DNA of 64,000 nucleotides, from positions 682,001 to 746,000 of the forward strand of contig CM041200.1 of the NCBI GenBank assembly GCA_023078555.1, read 5' to 3'. The translations under genes were made by a program, and so were the position numbers. Under the pieces are notes generated by a model. That model saw nothing but the letters and a program-made list of their open reading frames with translations. It had not been told where the DNA came from and ran no database searches. The DNA is from Ulva prolifera. Taxonomy: Eukaryota > Chlorophyta > Ulvophyceae > Ulvales > Ulvaceae. Shown piece after piece: positions 1 through 10,305 of the stretch; position 1 is the stretch's first letter, and every line of letters starts with the position of its first letter.

Positions 1-14
1 CCTGGCAGGGATCG

Positions 15-230
15 TCATGGTACTGTCCATAGCAAGATCACGCTGGGGTGCACGCAATCGGATAAGTGCTTCACACAAATGGTGACTGTGGTGACCCTGT
101 CCTCTACACAAGATCCGAACGATGATTCCTCATAGGTCAGGAATACTTCTCCTTCAACAATGTCAAAGCATTTCAATATACAGACTGCCTTCACCCGGCC
201 ACGAATTTCCAGGGTGATGTAGATATACAA
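15..230 (-). CDS. Exon of an unidentified gene at the left edge (weakly SET-domain-like)
   Basis: A 71-codon open stretch on the minus strand ends in a stop at 15-17. It reads ...RGRVKAVCILKCFDIVEGE.FLTYEESSFG..., which resembles the end of a SET methyltransferase core (a 'D-I-x-x-G-E-x-x-x-x-Y' stretch followed by 'FG', as in SUV4-20 type enzymes). The SET NHSC motif is not visible nearby. A GT donor after 'FGSC' would make this an internal exon and the stop irrelevant. The family assignment is a weak inference from one short motif. Confidence 0.25.
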   Translation of the reverse strand: MYIYITLEIRGRVKAVCILKCFDIVEGEVFLTYEESSFGSCVEDRVTTVTICVKHLSDCVHPSVILLWTVP

Positions 231-1300
231 GGGCCTGTGTATGAGTGCAAGTGACAGCCCATCTAAAACAGGTGTGGAGCCGTACGAATAAACATTGCTG
301 GTCTGAAGACATTTTGCAATATGAGTATGATATAGACGACAATATAGATGTTATTTACCACTGATCAATTCAACGACAGTTCAGCTGTGCCCTAGCTAAA
401 TGCTGGACAGAGCTCCAGAGCATCACTCACTGCTGCAACTGATTATGGCTGGAAGCCCCACTTAACGCGGGTCTACATAGTGCAGAGTGAATCGCATCAT
501 GCTCGTTACATTTGATGCCACAACGGTGTTTGCATTGAAGCTTTCATGCGGACAAGATGCCACGGCAACAGCAACCACTGTACCTCTTTCAGAACGGGCC
601 AGGTTTCTGCTTTCTGTGGTGCCAGATAACAGTATGCAGCTTGAACACCCCGGTGTGGTCCAAGGATTTGGATGTATCAACGTCCCCATGGATACATGCA
701 ATAACGCATCCGTACTTGAAATAATTGTGGCCTGGACATGCGTATCGCGAAGACCAGCCAGCAGGCACCATCGCCAGCTGCTTTCTTGTGCATGGGCAGC
801 AGGCCTCTAAGCAGCCAGGTAGCAATAATCTCATATTGCAAGAGCAACATGTCGATTACAGGTGCCATCTTCAAACGCTGGTCCATAATACTGTCACCTA
901 TGCCCCACCTGCCTGCTGTACACTCACAGTCATGTGCAAAGATAGGGTCCATGACAACATCAGACCAAAGAATTTGCAGTCAACGTGAGTAGCTTCATAG
1001 TCAGTCAGTCACACAATTTGTCAAGTATGCGACGCGACATGCAATTGTACAGAACGCTCGCCTGCCCGCCACATTGTCACCCTAGTGTACTCCCATCTTG
1101 CACCTCCTTCCATCAAGCTGGAGCACATGAAGTAATTGGAAACCTACTCAGCACCAACGCCTGCAGGGGGCTCAGAACCGGAGCATAGTATCAACACTTC
1201 TAAGCAAGCCTAATTAACACTCACGGCACCCGATGCAGAGCTCAAAAAACTGAACTCTCATGCAGGAAGGAGAGTCCAAAAATCTTGACCTCTCACGGCC
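231..1300. other. Region without a supportable gene
   Basis: Several overlapping open frames of 65-125 codons occur on both strands here, but none shows a recognisable domain, a consistent splice pattern or a better frame than its shadows. The minus-strand frame at 462-701 could be an upstream exon of the edge gene. I see no RNA gene or repeat. Confidence 0.4.
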
Positions 1301-1315
1301 AATGTGTGTCGGCTG

Positions 1316-2833
1316 TCAACTGGCAGGCATGCAGGCACAAAAGAAGTCTGCAAGTATCCCAATGCCCTTGCCAGCGGCCTCTGCAACCTCAGCATTGGAG
1401 TAGTCTCCCCGGGCAGCCATGAACCCATGCACTTGGTCATCGAATCGCTGGTACTTGCACTGCGCAGCAAATGGCTTGGTGTCCAAGATGGCCTTGATAT
1501 CCTCCAGTGGATCCTCTGCAGTGGAGATTACGCAAACTGGGCTGACCACCGCCTCTGCCAGCTCCTTGTCCTTTCCAAAAAAGGCTGGATGGCAGCAGGC
1601 AGTGGCCTTGTATACGCCATCAGCTGCAATCAAGAATTGCAGCATTGTGGAGGTCTCAATGGATAATGCGCAGGTTGGCTGTACTGTGTGCAATGACTGC
1701 TCGGATTATCCGCACAGAAAGCTTGCCAAATTATGGAGGATGTGTATTCTGAAGAGCAAGTAACGGAGAAAACGCAATGGCTTTGCACAGCCACATGCTG
1801 TGCACAATCCGACCAATGCTGACATGCTGTGCACATACACTGACCAGGTCCGACAGGTTCATTCAGAGACCATGCATTCAATACTTGCACCATTACTGTT
1901 TTGAGCGTTACCGTGATGGTGCATGCCTGCGTCAGCCTAGCTTCCATCGAGCTTTACACACAGGGCTGCCATAAGGAGAGGACCACTTGAAAAATGACAG
2001 AGCAGGCTCCGGAATGATACATGGATCCACTCAAATTTGTGTGGTGCAGAGATGCGCGTACCAGCCATGTACAGCGACACACTTGAGCCCCAGCAGAACC
2101 CACAGGTGCCAAACGAAGTTGTGCCCTTATTGTCTGTCATCCACTGCCGGACTTTCGCTGCGGAAGCCGCCACAGCGTCAATGGGCATGGATTTGATCCA
2201 CGTCATGAATTTTGTACCGTTCGTCGGAGGGAAGTCGCTCATTGGCCATGGCTTCCCGTTGAATGGGTCAAACACTGCGACTGTGAATCCAGCAGTAGAA
2301 AGACGATCTGCCACGTGAAAGACCTGGAAGCGCGGAAACAGGTCGTTTAAGACGGCATTTACAGGTAAGCTTGTGAGGTTTTGAATTGGGGTCTGCTCTT
2401 GTGGGGATCTGGGGCATGGACACGCAACCGCATCCAGGACACGTCAAGAAGTCCGCACGGGGAGTTATTGAAAAGTAGCTTTGACGGTGTGTCTGGTGTT
2501 GGCGTTATGTGTGATCTGGACTGCGAGTCACACCGTTTCTGAAGATCGGCGTGCTTCTAAACGCGTGGAATACATCGCCGGTATCTATCACATGATGCGC
2601 ACATACAAGGTAAGTTCTCTTACGTCATTACTGCTAAATGTAGTCTGCCGTGCTCGAGATGATCGCCGTACCTGCGAGAAGTCAAAACCGAAAATGTCCG
2701 GGACAAACAAGATGCAACGCGAACCAGAACCAGTGACATACACATCAATGCCATCCACCTTGACGTGTTCACCGTGCTTAACATATCCCGTGACAACGGG
2801 CTGGCCGGCATCACAGCACGCTGAGCTTGCCAT
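1316..2833 (-). CDS. Dienelactone hydrolase family protein (carboxymethylenebutenolidase-like)
   Basis: Three exons (2833-2672, 2323-2062, 1623-1316) join in phase with GT-AG introns into a 243-residue protein, the usual length for this alpha/beta-hydrolase family. The start ATG is at 2833; the protein opens MASSACCDAGQPVV. 'ILFVPDIFGF' precedes the first junction. The nucleophile lies in the elbow GFCWGSS (Cys131). The probable acid is Asp179 in STAEDPLED and the histidine is His207 in DQVHGFMAARGD, giving the Cys-Asp-His triad of dienelactone hydrolases. No signal peptide is evident, so a cytosolic hydrolase is likely. Family members open cyclic lactones or esters; the real substrate in plants and algae is usually unknown. 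Confidence 0.88.
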
Positions 2834-3484
2834 CTAGGTTGATACCCAACTTCCAAGGAACATAGAGCAATAGAGGACTTGGAGGCGATGCAGAACAACG
2901 CCGAGTTGGTGTGCGAGCCCATTCCTCTTGTTGTTTACATTCCGAAAACCTGGACAGCCACAGCCGAATGGCCGTTGGATTGCGCGCAGTGGTGGTCATA
3001 CATCGCACTCGTGACCACATCGCTTGGGGCACAGCGTGCAGCTGCCCAACTTCAGACGTCACTGAATGTCCACTGTCCACAGCCCAAACTCTTTTTGGTT
3101 CAGATTCGCCTTAGGCGTGAGCGATGCAGAAGTTTTCAGATGCGGAGAAGCCCGGCTTGGTAGCTACAGTGTGACCGCGCGAACGGTACCTCATCGCGTT
3201 ACACAGGTGCCAGTCAGCTGCAAGTCGCGAACGTTCCGCTTTCAGAGCGCCACCAGCGAGCCTGCTTAAGATAGAGAGAGTCCGTCTTGATTCGTGGCAC
3301 TGCACCAGATGTACTTATATCCGCTGTCTTTGTCAGTCCACACAGGTTTGTGCGGCGCGCGGTTGGGTCCGCTGTTGTCATTTCTAGCGCTGGCGCTTCT
3401 GGTTTGAAACATCGACCGCGATGTGCGTGTTGCACTCTCCGTCGCTGTTCGACAGTTTCAAATTGCAGGGAAGCTGCCGTCGTC

Positions 3485-4650
3485 ATGCCAGGTCGATCTG
3501 CCCGTCAGGTCGTTTGTCCAGGTGCCCATGTCCCGAGCATCACAACCGTCAGTTCGGATATGCTTATAGCTGAAGCCAGCAACCATAGCATGTTGCCCCT
3601 CAACAGCATTCGAGGAGCGAATGAGTTGCTGTGCTATGGGGTGTGCAGGGCCAGGAGTTTTCACCAGGACCGCATGAAGGCCACACAGCTGTCAGCTCAG
3701 CTGCCACACCTCTCCGTTCATTGTATAGACGTCACATCTGATGAATTTATCACCTCAATTGCAATGCTTCGCGCTTGCAGCTTCTACGTGGTGCCTGCAG
3801 AGAGGAGTTTCGCTGGTGCACTTCTCTGGTCAATACGACGCAGAGTTTTATTTGGACATGAATTGTGCTGACAATTTCTATACAGGTCTAGATATGCAGG
3901 TCGTCGCTACCAAGAGATGAAGGCAGCCGAAGAGGTCACCAAGCTGCAGGAGCACAGGGATTCAGGCATTGCTGTCCGACGCAAGCAGGTTAGTATCGCA
4001 GCAGTCGTGGGGTCAGAAAAGCTTTTATCGGCAGAGATTCCAAATTATTTGCAGTTAGCAGGCAGGCTCTCAGCCCAGTGATGTTTCAGGTTTTCATGGA
4101 TATGATTGCGGTCACATGTCCCTCTTGCAGTCAATGGACTGTGCTTGTAAGACAGTGTAGACGATGCGTAAGCGTGCAGGCTCTTCCCAGGTGGTCGTTG
4201 GCACGCTGGATGTTATCCTTGCCCCGTCCGTCGATGGCGAGTTCTTACGAGGGCATGATAGAGATGCTGCATATATGATCAATGTCTGTGTTGCAGAGGT
4301 CGCGCGGAGACGTGGGGTGGGGAAGCAGTTGGTACTTGCAGCCGTGGAAACCGCCTCTGGTCTGGGTGCGACATGTTGCATGCATTGCCATTCCACGCCT
4401 GATGCTAATTTCCAGGTTGATCAAGCTTGCGATTCCTTGCGCTAGCCTCCATGCTTCAAGTGACCTTGTAGGTGCAGCGGTTCTGTATGTGCACCTCATG
4501 GCGGTCAATGAGCTTGGAAGGGCGTTATATGAGAGCATGGGTTTCACTGTGGAGCAAGAGGAGACATCCAATCAAGCCCACTATAGAGGGCAGTGCCTGG
4601 ATGGTGTCGAGGGGCTGGGGAAGACCATTTTGATGAAGTTGCTGTTATGA
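3485..4650 (+). CDS. GNAT-family N-acetyltransferase (possibly plastid-targeted)
   Basis: The C-terminal part is clear. An exon from 4191 reads VVVGTLDVIL, then AAYMINVCVAEVARRRGVGKQLV, where R-R-G-V-G-K is the acetyl-CoA binding signature (Q/RxxGxG/A). It splices after SGL to GAAVLYVHLMAVNE..ALYESMGF, the final strand-helix of the fold, and stops at 4650. A 37-nt exon at 4131-4167 (QWTVLVRQCRRC) precedes it. An exon ending at about 3990 carries RRYQEMKAAEEVTKLQEHRD. Upstream, TSIAMLRACSFY resembles the first GNAT helix. The N-terminus is uncertain: ATG at 3485 is in frame, and a second ATG at 3421 in another frame could start a transit-peptide-like exon. Long N-termini before the fold are typical of plastid GNATs. 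Acceptor substrate unknown. Confidence 0.75.
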
Positions 4651-5032
4651 AGTCTAATGGTGCAGCATAACAATAGATTGCACGTGGCATGAACCAGTCT
4701 ATCCAGCTTGGGCTGCAACATTGTACAATGCAAGCATTTGCGGCTTGATGCTCGCGGTGATGCGTAGTGTATGCAATGTCAGGGGTGTACCACAACTACG
4801 CTGCAATTCAGAATTAGCGAGTCCGACATTTCCAGGTGGGTGTTAAATGGACACATGTGGGATGTCACAATGAATTTGTGATCTGAACTCGATATATCAT
4901 TCCCACACCGTCTTCTGAGACATCACTGATGTGCTGCGAAGCCAGCTGGCCTGTCAGTGCATGCTGCATGTTTGACATGCATCTCTCAGACACACCTCGA
5001 GCTCATAGGCCTACATCGTCGCACTTCCGTAT
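4651..5032. other. Intergenic stretch between convergent genes
   Basis: About 380 bases between the stop of the GNAT gene (+) and the last recognised stop of the MED17-like gene (-). It should hold both 3' ends. I see no open frame with domain content, no repeat and no RNA gene. Confidence 0.5.
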
Positions 5033-7329
5033 CTATGGGCTGCCCCAGTACCTTGTCAGCAGCATGTCCAAAACACGCATGGAGGAGCTGTGCAGGGTGT
5101 ACTCCACGAGGTAGGGGTTCGTGTGTACAGGAGAGGAGCTCCGGGGCATGGTGTGCACCGTGATGTAGCAGCTACCGTCTTTCTCGGCCACTGTCACCAC
5201 TATAGAGCCTTGTCGAGGGGCTTCCAGGTGAAATGCTGCAGTATTGTTAGCGCTGAAGGGCAGCCGCACAATGTGGCCACAGTCGTACTGCACAATCTGC
5301 ATGCGGGGCAGTTCAATCTCAATTCGCACTTGAATCATCAGCAACACATTCGTCGAGATGTGTGCACGCCCAATGCACTGCACCTTCCAGTAAGAGGTGT
5401 GTGCATTGCGCCCTGGGTGATGCCCAAGCCCTCATGCAAACATCAAGGCATGTTAGCTGTCAGGGCCTCATGAGAACAAAACACACAGGGCCACCTAGAC
5501 TGTACATACACAGGTGAAAATGGAGGTGCTACTGTTCTGCTCAGGCAGGACTCAGACATTTGCACAAGCTACTGGTGGCAGCGGCAGACCTGGTCACGCA
5601 GGATGGCATGCACCGCGTTACGGAGATGAGTCAGCTTCAGGACGGAAATTAATCGCGGCACGAGGACAAAGGCACCAGATGCGGATGGCCCTGGCAACAG
5701 TTGCGTCAGCATGCACTGTGTGAGCTTTGGCCGAAATCGCGAAAGCTCATTCGCCTCATCAAACGATGCCTCGACGCTAGACAGTACCCGTGCCAAAACC
5801 TTGTGTGTAAAGAGTGCGCGGGATGCCTGCACCACCACCACTCTACTCTCTTGGAGGGTGCAGAAACCCCTCAGGACTTGAAGTAAGGGGTCCCAAGCAC
5901 ATATGTCAACAGCCTAGCACATCCTCACCAAACAACAATAGAGGCGGCGATCTCGTGAGTCAGGGGCCACCTGACCATGCAATAGAAACAGGTCACACAT
6001 CAGCAGATTGCTCGGGGCCTGAACACATCTGGAGACAGGAATTCTGACACATTACTGTGAAACGAGATCGCACTGCATCAGGGGTGACGCACTTGATGCA
6101 GTTCCCATGTGCACCTCTGGTGTACAGCAGCCCAGACGAGACCATGAAATCTTTCCAGCAGTAGTGCGTGTACACTGTGGGTGCCAATTGCAACAGTGGC
6201 AACGGTGCTTTCATTTGCACTGCCGAGAGCATCAGCCTACAGCCAGATGACAAGTCTCTGCCAGCGACATGCATGTGCACATCTGCCAAGTTCAGATCTG
6301 ACAAAGACATTCGCTCACCTGGACGGTCGGTGTAACGGTTTCAGGTGCAAGTGTGACTATTACTGCTCCTTGGAGTCCCTGTCGCAGGGCAACAAATACT
6401 TGAGGCAGGTCAGGTGGCTTCTCTGATTTTCCGGGCAGCTGTACAGGCGCCATGCTTATTGGGAAGACCAGAGAAGCATAGAATACCGTGTCCTGCCCAA
6501 TTGAATTTGACCTTATCCGCCAATAGGCCTGCACCGAATTGTCTATTTAGCCGCCGATTCCATGCACGGCTGGCACTGAGTTCGTCACCAATCGAAAATG
6601 TAATATCCGGATGCGCATGCTTCAATATACAGGATGGGTACATTGGGTCACGAACTGTGGTTCTCAAAGTTCATCTGGCTGTACGCGTGCCAGATTCATG
6701 TGGCAAGGAGCGCAGGGCCCTCAGCTGCTGCATAAATGGCAACAGAGGCCGAACAAACCTGCAAGTCCGATAGACATTCGATGAAACGATTGTTCTGCAG
6801 CGTCTCAGATTCCATCTGCTTTGCTGCCAGCCTCAGCCGCTCGCTAGCAGCCAGGAGGTCTCGCTTCCGGGATTCCACTGCAACTGCTGAGGCTGTAAGT
6901 GCCTGCAGCGTTGACCGTGGGGCATCAACATAGTGCACTGAGAGTGTATTCAGTGTTTCTGCGTTTCTTATTAAGTCTTGCATGATCACCAGCTCCTGCT
7001 GTGCCGCTGCCAGCGCTTCCAGAGCCGGACCAGGATCCACGACTTCATCTTCTGGCTCATCGCCAGCTCTACCGTCTGCAGACTTTTGGAATCTACAAGA
7101 GCTCCATGGATCCCATACTATCGCCGACGGCGGCGCAATGTCGGGTCTATCTGTGCACACCTTCCATTGCATATTTGTCCACAGCTTTCCTTTTTTGAGG
7201 TGCAGATGCGGAGCCCGCAGCTTCCAAACGCAAAAACAGGTACGGATCAGTTTCATCGACTTGTTCGTGTCCACGCTCATCTAGATATTTCACGCGGGCG
7301 GACCGTGCCACGTCCATAACAAAAGACAT
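5033..7329 (-). CDS. MED17: Mediator of RNA polymerase II transcription subunit 17-like
   Basis: Start ATG at 7329. Exon 1 (7329-7161) reads MSFVMDVARSARVKYLDE and splices in phase to exon 2 (7075-6759). Exon 2 has DGRAGDEPEDEVVDPGPALE, then AAQQELVIMQDLIRNAETL and RLRLAAKQMESET. This matches the plant MED17 head: an acidic stretch, then 'LQLAHQELTVIIDLI' and 'SAKALEQK' type helices. Further exons follow around 6670-6410, 6310-6050, 5840-5570 and 5383-5033, the last with strand-rich segments (VRIEIELPRMQIVQYDCG and FHLEAPRQGSIVVTVAE). MED17 is a core subunit of the Mediator head, linking activators to RNA polymerase II in the nucleus. Exons after the second are placed by frame and composition only. 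The stop at 5033 could also lie in an intron. Confidence 0.68.
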
Positions 7330-7400
7330 GACCAGCTATCACATATTGACGTCGGGCCATGTACACCGTCGCAACATAAATCACGATTGATTGTCACATC

Positions 7401-8553
7401 TTACTCCTGTTTGGGTGGGCGTTGCATAATCGCTTCGTTCGTAACGGCGCAGTGAGCAAGGTGGGCCGCAACCAGCCACGGCAAAGAGATGCCTCGCTCT
7501 GAAACAATAAGATAAACGGAATTTATATCACGATTGATAACGTAGAAAATATGGGAGGCAAGGAGGGTCCTGCTGGATGTCGGCCAGCGTTTGTCTCTGC
7601 AATTCATCAACAATGCATGCGAAGGTGCAGATGAGCGATCATCGTGTATTCGCGATGCTGCATAGTCCGCAAACGTCGCTTCATCAACACGAACACAACT
7701 TCTGGGCATCATTGGTTTCTGTGAGTGGTCCTGGAGCGGTGTATGCCTTTTGTATGCCAATTGCGCTGTGTACACATCCCGCGTTCACGCTAGTCGCAAT
7801 CAGGGCTGTAAATTTAACATCTGGGGGCATGATTTAACGTTGAATAACAAAGCTAAAGTAAAAGAAAAGTAAAAAAGGCTGGAAAAATCATTTTTACTTC
7901 AAACGTGTTTTCAACTAGCGTTTTCCTGCTTTACCAGTAAAACTGTTCAACATGTCGAGGAGGCAGTTTCGGCCAATTGCACGGCACAAACACGGCACAA
8001 ACACATCCACAGCCACCTAGATACACCTATTGCACCGCCTATCAATTATCTGTGCCTCCTGAGCAACTTGACGACGATGGAGATGCTCCTGGGCTGTCAG
8101 AGTGTAGGCCACATGCTACAGCCCCCGCGTTCTGGCACACCAGCTCCTCCTCATACGCTTCATCAACAGAACCAAGCAGATTTTCAAATCATCGAATTTC
8201 GTCAACAGCTGCATCATTATCGCCTAGGCGATGGAGGTTCATTTTGGTGTACACTGTCGTTACCAGCGTACTGTATTTCATTGACCTTCATTGACCTCTT
8301 GGTGGCCAAGTTGTCTAGAAATATATTCCACAGCCTATCCACAGCTGCACAGCCGGGCTTCGCATACATCATTTCAATCGCAGCCTCTCTCGAGCTCGGC
8401 AAACTTTTCAACAACACCACGAGACACAACATCAGTCGCAGCTGGCTTTCTGCGCAGATTGGAGCCACCTACATCTGCCGAATCAGCGAGATTTGCCTCA
8501 TCGGAACTTTCTGTCTCGTGCAGAGATTCAGCAGGACGTTTGTCTTGTGCCAT
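7401..8553 (-). CDS. Unidentified multi-exon gene
   Basis: From ATG 8553 an acidic, polar N-terminus (MAQDKRPAESLHETESSDEA) runs to about 8380. Another frame near 8470-8290 encodes RLWNIFLDNLATKR. A frame at 8185-8042 encodes FENLLGSVDEAYEEELVC and ends in a stop. Nearer the MED17 gene, VDELQRQTLADIQQDPPCLP joins in phase across a short GT-AG intron to QRGISLPWLVAAHLAHCAVT and stops at 7401-7403. I cannot say whether this is one gene or two, and I recognise no domain. It lies head-to-tail behind the MED17-like gene on the same strand. Confidence 0.35.
7850..7935. repeat. AT-rich low-complexity tract
   Basis: A/T-rich run with repeated 'AAAAGTAAAA' and its inverse 'TTTTTACTT', resembling the longer tract at 8750-8930. 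It could fold back or pair with that tract. No coding content. Confidence 0.45.
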
Positions 8554-8749
8554 GTCTGGAAGTTGCTCACTGCCAAATCAATGACAGGTGCACACGGGCT
8601 ACGGAAACTGACTCCCACAGCATGAGCAAGCGCATAGCGACACGGATTTGAGTACTAGGAGCCAGCAACAGGTGTGCTGCGAGTTATATCATGACCACCG
8701 TGCTTTGTTTGTGATACTTGTCCTATGAGGTCGGTCAAAGCCATCTGAA

Positions 8750-8930
8750 TACAGCCCTTTTTGGCTTCAACTTTTATTTTATAGCACCCTTAAAGTTAAA
8801 ATGCGTTAAAGTGAAATAAAAGTAAAATGACCCCTTTAAAGCCTCGAAATCGGTTTACCGTTAAAATTGTAAAGGAAAATAGCATTTTAAAGTACGTTAA
8901 AATGGGGGTAAAGCCAAATTTACAGATCTA
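8750..8930. repeat. AT-rich tract of degenerate TTAAA(A/G)TG units
   Basis: Variants of 'GTTAAAATG', 'GTTAAAGTG' and 'TTTTAAAGTAC' recur at irregular 15-30 base spacing, alternating with CCC/GGG blocks. It is much richer in A+T than the flanking gene space. It may be a decayed small transposon, or an AT-rich intergenic spacer or attachment-like region. Family not recognised. Confidence 0.4.
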
Positions 8931-8974
8931 CCAGCCACACGCAGCACACACCATCATACCCGCGCAACGACAAC

Positions 8975-9055
8975 ACCCGCGCCGGCCACAGCCACACAGC
9001 CACAGCCACAGAGACAGACAGAGAGAAAGCGAGACAGAGAGACAGAGACATCATT
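8975..9055 (+). repeat. Simple-sequence tract (CCACAG)n then (GAGACA)n
   Basis: Consecutive 'CAGCCACA' units pass into 'GAGACAGA' units: a purine/pyrimidine-biased microsatellite with two neighbouring motifs. No gene is predicted across it. Confidence 0.7.
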
Positions 9056-9369
9056 CAAGCATACGTTGGCAATATTGGCGTGGGCATTGAACAAGCGGCC
9101 TGAATGGATGTCAACACTAGTCTATATGTATTGGATAGGATCTCCACGGTGCCGCTGCACAGATGTCTATCACATGCTTTTTGCTTGTGCTATTTCATCG
9201 AATGATTAGTTGATGTTGATCGCCTAGACAGGCCTCAAGGACTCACACTTTTGGGAAGGCAATGCACTGTACACATCCTATGGTTCTATATTCGATCAGC
9301 TGAAAACCCAGCCTTGATTTGGTGATGCATTCAGTGCTGTGTTCATGCAGTCGTTCGACAGTATTTTAT

Positions 9370-9960
9370 CTCTGCAGGAGTCGACGATGGGCTAGATCCT
9401 GCAAGAGATGCGGCAAGACTAACAGAGGTTGCGTGGTGCGTCCTACAGCTACTGAGCTTTGCTTCAGAAGTCCTATCATTTTGGCATGCAGCCATACGGG
9501 TACATTAGTAACTCCGTATGACAATCCGCGAATGATGTATACTATAAGTATGCTACCGTATGCCTCCACTTTCTTCTGGATGCGCAGTATATGATCTTGC
9601 TGCAGAGCTGACGGCACAGGTACAGAAGCACTCATCGGGGCCCAGTTCCTCATATTGGCATGAACAAGCAGGCCCAGGGCACTATCGATATGACAGTGTC
9701 ACAGCATGGTCTTCCTGTGGGCACCACCCATGCAATCAAACCGCTACACATCAGGCGGGAAGTGGGCCAGGTGTCCGCATCGTCGCTGGAGCATTGGCAG
9801 CAGTGTAAATTGTGCTCGGCGCGGCTTTTTGGTCCAGATATTCAGCCACGAACTTTACAGACATGGAAAAGTGGCAGGTAACAACCATGCGGCGTTTTCT
9901 GTGTAAGCATGTGTCAGTGCCACAGATTTTACTTATATATTATATTTACATATGGCAGAT
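9370..9960 (+). CDS. Possible short multi-exon gene, unidentified
   Basis: Three exon-like stretches lie on the plus strand: GVDDGLDPARDAARLTEVAW with a hydrophobic helix (LLSFASEVLSFWHAA) and a GT donor near 9500; YDLAAELTAQ just before a GT at about 9620; and AQGTIDMTVSQHGLPVGTTH leading to HIRREVGQ before a GT near 9770. Each has better amino-acid composition than its alternative frames, but they are not proven to splice together. No family recognised. Confidence 0.3.
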
Positions 9961-10305
9961 GAACTCCGGAAAAACTAAACAACTTGTCTGTCCCTGTAGC
10001 CATAACGACTCTTAAATTGCATACGGTATGCTGACCGTTTTCACATACTGGTGGCATGCTGTGGTGATCCAAGATGGGTGATACATCACTGAGGCTTTGT
10101 AAGCAGGCTTGGCTGCAGTAAAACTGCGTTACACATGGGCATAAGCTACATACAGTCAAAGAGCAACATTCAAGAAAGTTACTACCTCCTGTACACGAGC
10201 GGACGTTACCTGTACATGAGTAGACGATTCACACAGATAGAGCATGGCTTCAGGGGGAAGTCTTGCACATGATGCCGCCTTTATGTGGACCACATGGGCC
10301 CCACA

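Noticed and set aside
9370-9960. BBSome-like protein from 'IKPL' and neighbouring residues
   Set aside because: A four-residue similarity is not evidence; left as an unidentified possible gene.
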